NCBI RefSeq assembly: GCF_010671725.1
Contig: NZ_JAAHBU010000111.1
Location: forward strand, 1-39,885
Source of the DNA: Pseudomonas brassicae
GTDB lineage: Bacteria; Pseudomonadota; Gammaproteobacteria; Pseudomonadales; Pseudomonadaceae
DNA length: 39,885 bases
Direction: 5' to 3'
Within the stretch, counting starts at the first letter, position 1. Every line of letters starts with the position of its first letter. Of this stretch, positions 35,788 through 39,885 are shown in pieces. The translations under genes and the position numbers were made by a program. The notes beneath the pieces are model-generated. The model did not search any database. It was given only the letters and a program-made list of their open reading frames with translations, and was not told the origin of the DNA.

Positions 35788-36393
35788 TTATGCCGCCGCG
35801 CCCAGGGCGCCGGCAAGCAACGTTCGCTCGATTGCCCCCAGCAGCATGGTTTCCATCAGCGCCAGGCGCTGGGGTTGCCCCAGTGACGAATCCTGCAGCC
35901 ACCCCGGCAGACTGTTGAGCAGCGTGGCGATCACGTGGCCTGTGGCCTCGCGGGTTGCCGACGGCAGCGCAACCTGCGGCGCGATCAAGTGCAGCAAGCG
36001 GGTTTCATACTGGCGACGCAGGTCGGCGATGCGCAGTTGCTGTTCTTCGCTCAGGCAGCACAGGTCGCGTTCGGCCAGGCGAAACTGCAAGGGGCGCTCG
36101 GCATGCAGCGCCCAATGTGCCTGAATCACCCGTGACAGCGCGTTGCCAGGTGCATGGCCGCGCCCTGGCGCTTGCAGGCTGGCCAGCAGCTCTTCGAAGA
36201 GCTCCTCGATCAGGTCGAACAGCAAGTGCTGCTTGCTCGGGAAGTGGTGGTACAGCGAGCCCGCCGTCAGCCCCAGGTGGCTGGCCAACTCGCGCATGCT
36301 GACCTGGCCGAAGCCTTTGGCCGCGAACAGCGCCAGGGCCTTGTCCCGACGTTCTTCGAAGTTGGCACAGCGCTCGGCGCAGGTCAGGGGCAT
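35788..36393 (-). CDS. TetR-family transcriptional regulator
   Basis: 201 residues. An N-terminal helix-turn-helix is clear: RRDKALALFAAKGFGQVSMRELASHLGLTAGSLYHHFPSKQHLLFDLI. The C-terminal ligand-binding half is helical. The ATG at 36393 has GAGG about 8 bases upstream. It follows the dehydrogenase gene by 13 bases on the same strand, so it may be co-transcribed and control the two short-chain acyl-CoA genes. In Pseudomonas, TetR regulators beside such genes often sense an acyl-CoA; here that is inference. Confidence 0.88.
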   Translation of the reverse strand: MPLTCAERCANFEERRDKALALFAAKGFGQVSMRELASHLGLTAGSLYHHFPSKQHLLFDLIEELFEELLASLQAPGRGHAPGNALSRVIQAHWALHAERPLQFRLAERDLCCLSEEQQLRIADLRRQYETRLLHLIAPQVALPSATREATGHVIATLLNSLPGWLQDSSLGQPQRLALMETMLLGAIERTLLAGALGAAA

Positions 36394-36406
36394 GCTGGTG
36401 CCTCGC

Positions 36407-37255
36407 TCAGTAGGTGAAGAAACCACGGCCGCTCTTGCGTCCCAGGTAGCCGGCGGCGACCATTTCCTTGAGCAGCGGGGCAGGGCGGTACTTGCTGTCG
36501 TTGAAGCCGTCATGGAACGACTCGACGATGGCCAGCAGGGTGTCCAGGCCGATCAGGTCGGCCAGGGCCAACGGGCCAATTGGCTGGTTGCAGCCCAGGC
36601 GCATGCCGGTATCGATGTCTTCGGCGCTGGCCAGGCCTTCCTGCAGCACCATGATCGCCTCGTTGATCATCGGCACCAGGATGCGATTGACCACGAAGCC
36701 TGGGCGGTTGCCGGCGCTGATGGCGCTCTTGCCGACCTGTTCGGTCAGCGCCTTGGCGGCGGCATAGGTGGCATCGCTGGTCTGCAGGCCACGAATGATC
36801 TCGACCAACGCCATCATCGGCACCGGATTGAAGAAGTGCACGCCGATGAAGCGCTCGGGCTGGCTCACCGAAGCCCCCAGCTGGGTAATCGACAGCGACG
36901 AGGTGTTGGTGGCGATCACGCAGTCGTCGGCGACACTGGCGGCCACCTGTTGCAGGATCTTCACCTTCAGGCCGAGGTTCTCGGTCGCGGCCTCGATCAC
37001 CAGCTGCGCACCCATGAGGCTTGCATAGTCGGTGCTGGTGGCGATGCGCGTCAGCGCCGCTTCGGCCTGCGCAGCCTCCAGTGTCTGCTTGCTGACCTGG
37101 CGCTCGAGGTTTTTGCGCAGGGTGGCCACGCCACGCGCAAGCGCTTGCTCGGACACATCGATAAGGGTGACCTGATAGCCGGCCACGGCACACACCTGGG
37201 CAATCCCGTTGCCCATGGTGCCGGCGCCGATCACGGCGATGTTGTGGATAGTCAC
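36407..37255 (-). CDS. 3-hydroxybutyryl-CoA dehydrogenase
   Basis: 282 residues. NAD-binding Rossmann motif [17 protein letters not shown] (7-23), then the family words [12 protein letters not shown] and [20 protein letters not shown] (catalytic His) and [22 protein letters not shown]. The end [34 protein letters not shown] is typical. It oxidises 3-hydroxyacyl-CoA to 3-ketoacyl-CoA with NAD. It starts 15 bases after the thiolase stop, so the pair carries out the last two steps of short-chain beta-oxidation. PaaH/Hbd type; I give no symbol because several paralogues exist in Pseudomonas. Confidence 0.93.
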   Translation of the reverse strand: MTIHNIAVIGAGTMGNGIAQVCAVAGYQVTLIDVSEQALARGVATLRKNLERQVSKQTLEAAQAEAALTRIATSTDYASLMGAQLVIEAATENLGLKVKILQQVAASVADDCVIATNTSSLSITQLGASVSQPERFIGVHFFNPVPMMALVEIIRGLQTSDATYAAAKALTEQVGKSAISAGNRPGFVVNRILVPMINEAIMVLQEGLASAEDIDTGMRLGCNQPIGPLALADLIGLDTLLAIVESFHDGFNDSKYRPAPLLKEMVAAGYLGRKSGRGFFTY

Positions 37256-37270
37256 TGGGTGTGCTCCTGG

Positions 37271-38455
37271 TTAAACGCGTTCGAAGACAACAGCGATCCC
37301 CTGACCGCCGCCAATGCACATGGTGGCCAGCGCGTAACGGCCCTGGATGCGCTGCAGTTCATGAATCGCCTTGGTGGCAATGATCGTCCCGGTGGCGCCC
37401 ACGGGGTGGCCGAGGGAGATGCCCGAGCCGTTGGGGTTGACCTTTTCGGGGTCGAACCCCAGTTCCTGCGACACCGCGCAGGCCTGGGCGGCGAAGGCTT
37501 CGTTGGATTCGATCACGTCGAGGTCGGCCACACTCAGGCCAGCCTTTTCCAGCACCTTGCGGGTGGCCGGTACCGGGCCCAGGCCCATCAGTTCGGGCTC
37601 CACACCGGCGTGCGCATAGGCCACCAGGCGCGCCAGCGGGCGCAGGCCCAGGCGCTTGACCAGGTCGCCGGTGGCCAGTACCAGGGCGCCGGCACCGTCG
37701 TTCAGGCCGCTGGCATTGCCGGCGGTGACGGTACCGTCTTTCTTGAAGGCGGCTTTCATGCCGGCCAGTTGTTCGGCGCTGACGTCTGCGCGCACGTGTT
37801 CATCCACCGTGAAACGTATCGGACCTTTGCGCCCCGGAATCTCGATAGGCACGATCTGGCTGTCGAAGCGTCCCTCGGCGATGGCGCGTGCCGCGCGCTG
37901 CTGGCTGGTCAGGGCCACGGCATCCTGCATTTCACGGGTAATGCCGTTGCGTTCGGCAACGTTCTCGGCCGTGATGCCCATGTGGAAACCCTCGAACGGG
38001 TCCTGCAGGATACCGAGCATGTAGTCGACCCCGCGCAGGTCACCCATGCGTGCGCCCCAGCGCGCCTGAGGCAGCAGGTAAGGGCCGCGGCTCATGGACT
38101 CGGCGCCTGCTGCAATCACCGCTTCGGCGTCGCCCAGCAACAGGCTTTGCGCGGCTGAAACGATGGCTTGCAGGCCCGAACCGCACAGGCGGTTGACGTT
38201 GAATGCCGGGGTTTCCTTGGGCACCCCGGCATTCATCGCGGCTACACGGCCCAGGTAGGCATCGCGCGGTTCGGTAGGGATCACGTTGCCCATTACCATA
38301 TGCCCGATCTGCTCGGGGGCGATGCCGGCGCGTTCGATGGCGGCGCGGGTTACCTGGCTGGCCAGGTCGGCCAGGGGCAGGTCCTTGAGCGCGCCGCCGA
38401 AGGTGCCGATGGCCGAGCGAACGGCGCTGACTACGTAGATGTCTTGGGTATTCAT
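37271..38455 (-). CDS. Acetyl-CoA acyltransferase (beta-ketothiolase, BktB-like)
   Basis: 394 residues. Acyl-acceptor Cys 91 in NVNRLCGSGLQAI; NEAFAAQACAVSQELG; His near 350 in SLGHPVGATG; and second Cys near 380 in MCIGGGQGIAVVFERV. All thiolase catalytic residues are present. It splits (or forms) 3-ketoacyl-CoA with CoA and acetyl-CoA. Together with the dehydrogenase downstream, the likely substrates are short chains such as C4-C5. No typical ribosome site stands out, but the start MNTQDIYVVSAVRSAIGTFGG is family-typical. The divergent AraC-type regulator at 38635 probably controls it. Confidence 0.94.
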   Translation of the reverse strand: MNTQDIYVVSAVRSAIGTFGGALKDLPLADLASQVTRAAIERAGIAPEQIGHMVMGNVIPTEPRDAYLGRVAAMNAGVPKETPAFNVNRLCGSGLQAIVSAAQSLLLGDAEAVIAAGAESMSRGPYLLPQARWGARMGDLRGVDYMLGILQDPFEGFHMGITAENVAERNGITREMQDAVALTSQQRAARAIAEGRFDSQIVPIEIPGRKGPIRFTVDEHVRADVSAEQLAGMKAAFKKDGTVTAGNASGLNDGAGALVLATGDLVKRLGLRPLARLVAYAHAGVEPELMGLGPVPATRKVLEKAGLSVADLDVIESNEAFAAQACAVSQELGFDPEKVNPNGSGISLGHPVGATGTIIATKAIHELQRIQGRYALATMCIGGGQGIAVVFERV

Positions 38456-38634
38456 GTGCGGCTCCAGTGTGCGAAAGCGTGGCGGGGCGCTGCCTGGCTC
38501 TGCCAGAATGGCGCCCAGGCCACGCCCGGGATGGATTGGAGTCTAGGCAAAGGGGGCGCCTTGGCCTATGCCGTAACTGCCCAGCGAGGCTGGTAGTTTT
38601 TGCCATATTTTTACGCGTCATAGCGGAATCAGTC

Positions 38635-39650
38635 ATGCGGGAAAACGATTCGGTCGCGGTCTACTTTGTCCATACCATGCTGCACGCCTTGCGCGAGCAG
38701 CCCGCGCGGGCGTCGGCGCTGCTGGTACAGGCGGGGATTGACCCGCAGGTAATGCGGGCGCCGATGCGCGGGTGCCGGCCAAGGCGTTTGCGCGGCTGTG
38801 GCTGTTGCTGATCGAGGCGCTGGACGACGAGTTTTTCAACCTTGACGGGCATGGCATGCCGCTGGGCAGTTTCGCCTTGATCTGTCGCGGTCTGATTCAA
38901 GAGCCGACCCTGGAGAAGGCGTTGCGCCAATGCCTGGGCAATTTCGGGTTGTTTGTGCGGGATGTGCGCGGGCGGTTGGTGGTGCGGGGGCAGCGGGCGG
39001 TGATCAGCCTGGAATCGTGCATCGAGGATGCGCAGACCCGTGTCTACGCCGAAGAGACCTTCCTGGTGCTGGTGATCAGCCTGTTGTGCTGGCTGGGTGG
39101 TCGGCGCATTGCCATCGACCGTACCGAACTGCGTGATGCGCGTGCAGCGCTGGAGGATGACGCGCTGTTGTGGGGGCCGAACCTGCAGTTGGGCAGTGGG
39201 CGTACCGAAGTCGAGTTCGCGGCGGATTACTTGCGTTTGCCGGTGGTCCAGGACTTGAATGCCTTGAAGACATTTTTGCGCAGTGCGCCGCAGTGGCTGG
39301 TGGTGCGCTACCGCAACCAGAACGGTTTGGCGGCGCGGGTGTACCGGCATTTGCGCGGACGTCAGTACGGGCAGTGGCCGACCTTGTTGGCGATGGCGGC
39401 GGGCGAGGGTTTGAGCCCTAGCAGTTTTCGTCGTCAGTTGGAGCGTGAGGGCTGTTCGTTCCAGCAGATCAAGGACGAAGTACGTCGGGCGTTGGCGTTC
39501 GAGTGTTTGCGTGGCAGCGTACTGAGTGTGGCGCAGATCGCCGAGCAGACGGGTTTCCAGGAGCCCAGTGCGTTCCATCGTGCGTTCAAGAAATGGACGG
39601 GCGAGAGCCCGGGGAGTTATCGCGCAAGGTTGGTGGCGGCGCAGGTGTGA
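38635..39650 (+). pseudogene. AraC-family regulator, frameshifted as read
   Basis: Begins MRENDSVAVYFVHTMLHALREQP, the usual start of the arabinose-binding-like (PF12625 type) N-terminal domain. The frame breaks at 38763 (GCGCCGATGCG, probably from GCGCCGGATGCG) and resumes DARVPAKAFARLWLLLIEALDDEFF. The rest is clean: the sensor domain to about residue 210, and a C-terminal double helix-turn-helix (LSPSSFRRQLEREGCSFQQIKDEVRR; SVAQIAEQTGFQEPSAFHRAFKKWTGESPGSYR). One added G gives 338 residues, the usual length. It is divergent from the thiolase gene (180 bases between starts), so it is the likely activator of the thiolase/dehydrogenase operon. Confidence 0.87.
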
Positions 39651-39685
39651 GGGTGAACCGACAGGGCTGACCACTGAAATTTCAT

Positions 39686-39828
39686 AGGCCATGCACGTTG
39701 CAACAAATGTGGAAGCGGCCTTGCGCCGCGATGCGCCGCGCGGGCGGCGCTCGATTTCAAGGGCGCTGGAGATGCATTGACTGGCACATGGTGGCCCCAC
39801 CGAAATCTGTTGCAACGCGCCATGGCCT
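39686..39828. repeat. 143-base inverted-repeat element (MITE/REP-like)
   Basis: The left arm (39686-39708) begins AGGCCATG and contains CGTTGCAACA. The right arm (39805-39828) is its near-perfect reverse complement, ending CATGGCCT and containing TGTTGCAACG. The interior holds a REP-like palindromic GC stretch (GCGGCCTTGCGCCGCG ... GGGCGGCGC) and no ORF of note. It looks like a short non-coding mobile or REP-derived element inserted after the AraC-type gene. I cannot see a target-site duplication clearly. Confidence 0.5.
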
Positions 39829-39847
39829 GACAGATTGGCGCTGTCAG
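39827..39847. terminator. Hairpin near the right window edge
   Basis: CTGACAG-ATTGGCG-CTGTCAG, perfect 7-base stem, followed by TCTTTTC. A third CTGTCAG lies at 39872-39878 before a T-run, so two alternative hairpins are possible. It may be a terminator for the AraC-type gene or for a gene beyond the edge. Confidence 0.35.
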
Positions 39848-39885
39848 TCTTTTCTGCCCGCCTTCAGGGGACTGTCAGATTTTTT

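Noticed and set aside
36143-38158. Very long open frame on the plus strand (671 codons) opposite the TetR, dehydrogenase and thiolase genes
   Set aside because: It is antisense to three clear genes with complete catalytic motifs; its translation is low-complexity and matches no family. High GC content makes such shadow frames common.

Overview
The window looks like chromosomal DNA of a Pseudomonas, most likely the P. putida group. This rests on high GC content, near-identity of GalU, AhpC/AhpF, Gor and a MvaU/TurB-type H-NS-like protein to what I remember of that genus, an isolated cobF, and REP-like GC-rich palindromes between genes. There is no rRNA, prophage, insertion sequence or CRISPR array. 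Gene order looks like ordinary core chromosome.

Layout. 1-6720: a lipid-modification cluster of two convergent units. The plus-strand unit encodes a chalcone-isomerase-like protein and a DUF3833 lipoprotein. The minus-strand unit encodes an NTF2-like protein, an SDR, an FAD oxidoreductase, DUF1365, a CFA-synthase-family methyltransferase and DUF2878. Both outer promoter regions carry repeated TTGTACA(A) boxes, suggesting shared control by a LitR/CarH-type MerR regulator (light or photo-oxidative stress). 6828-7921: tRNA-Leu(UAA), a DUF1275 membrane protein and a small coiled-coil protein. 8205-11228: a PAS histidine kinase, a double-domain KaiC-like ATPase and a lone receiver. 11278-12828: CsrA/RsmA and topoisomerase IB. 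12881-15460: modABC (order A-B-C on the minus strand) with a ModE-type operator. 15487-17573: nitronate monooxygenase, a 56-residue protein, a DUF1883 protein and a lipoprotein. 17720-19278: two di-haem c-type cytochromes. 19463-24222: galU, gor, ahpC and ahpF. 24286-26442: a small unknown protein, gloA, turB (MvaU-like) and the remnant of an OprD porin. 26511-28972: cobF, a glycosyltransferase and a receiver. 29246-35781: a signalling operon with a CHASE3 hybrid kinase carrying three receivers, CheR, CheB, a receiver-kinase and a lone receiver, but no chemoreceptor. 35788-39650: TetR regulator, 3-hydroxybutyryl-CoA dehydrogenase, thiolase, and a divergent AraC regulator. 39686-39828: an inverted-repeat element.

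Quality caveat. Nine genes are broken by eleven small frameshifts. Nearly all are repaired by adding back one G or C in a short run, and the proteins on both sides remain well conserved. This points to sequencing or assembly error rather than real decay. I mark these entries as pseudogene (frame broken as read) and describe the restored product. The OprD remnant is different: it is an in-frame loss of the middle of the gene and looks biological.

The most interesting system is the TTGTACA-flanked lipid cluster. Its CFA-family enzyme lacks two residues that line the bicarbonate/active site of true cyclopropane synthases, so it may make methylated or furan-type fatty acids instead. The KaiC-like module, which keeps a Ser-Ser pair at the KaiC autophosphorylation position, comes second.
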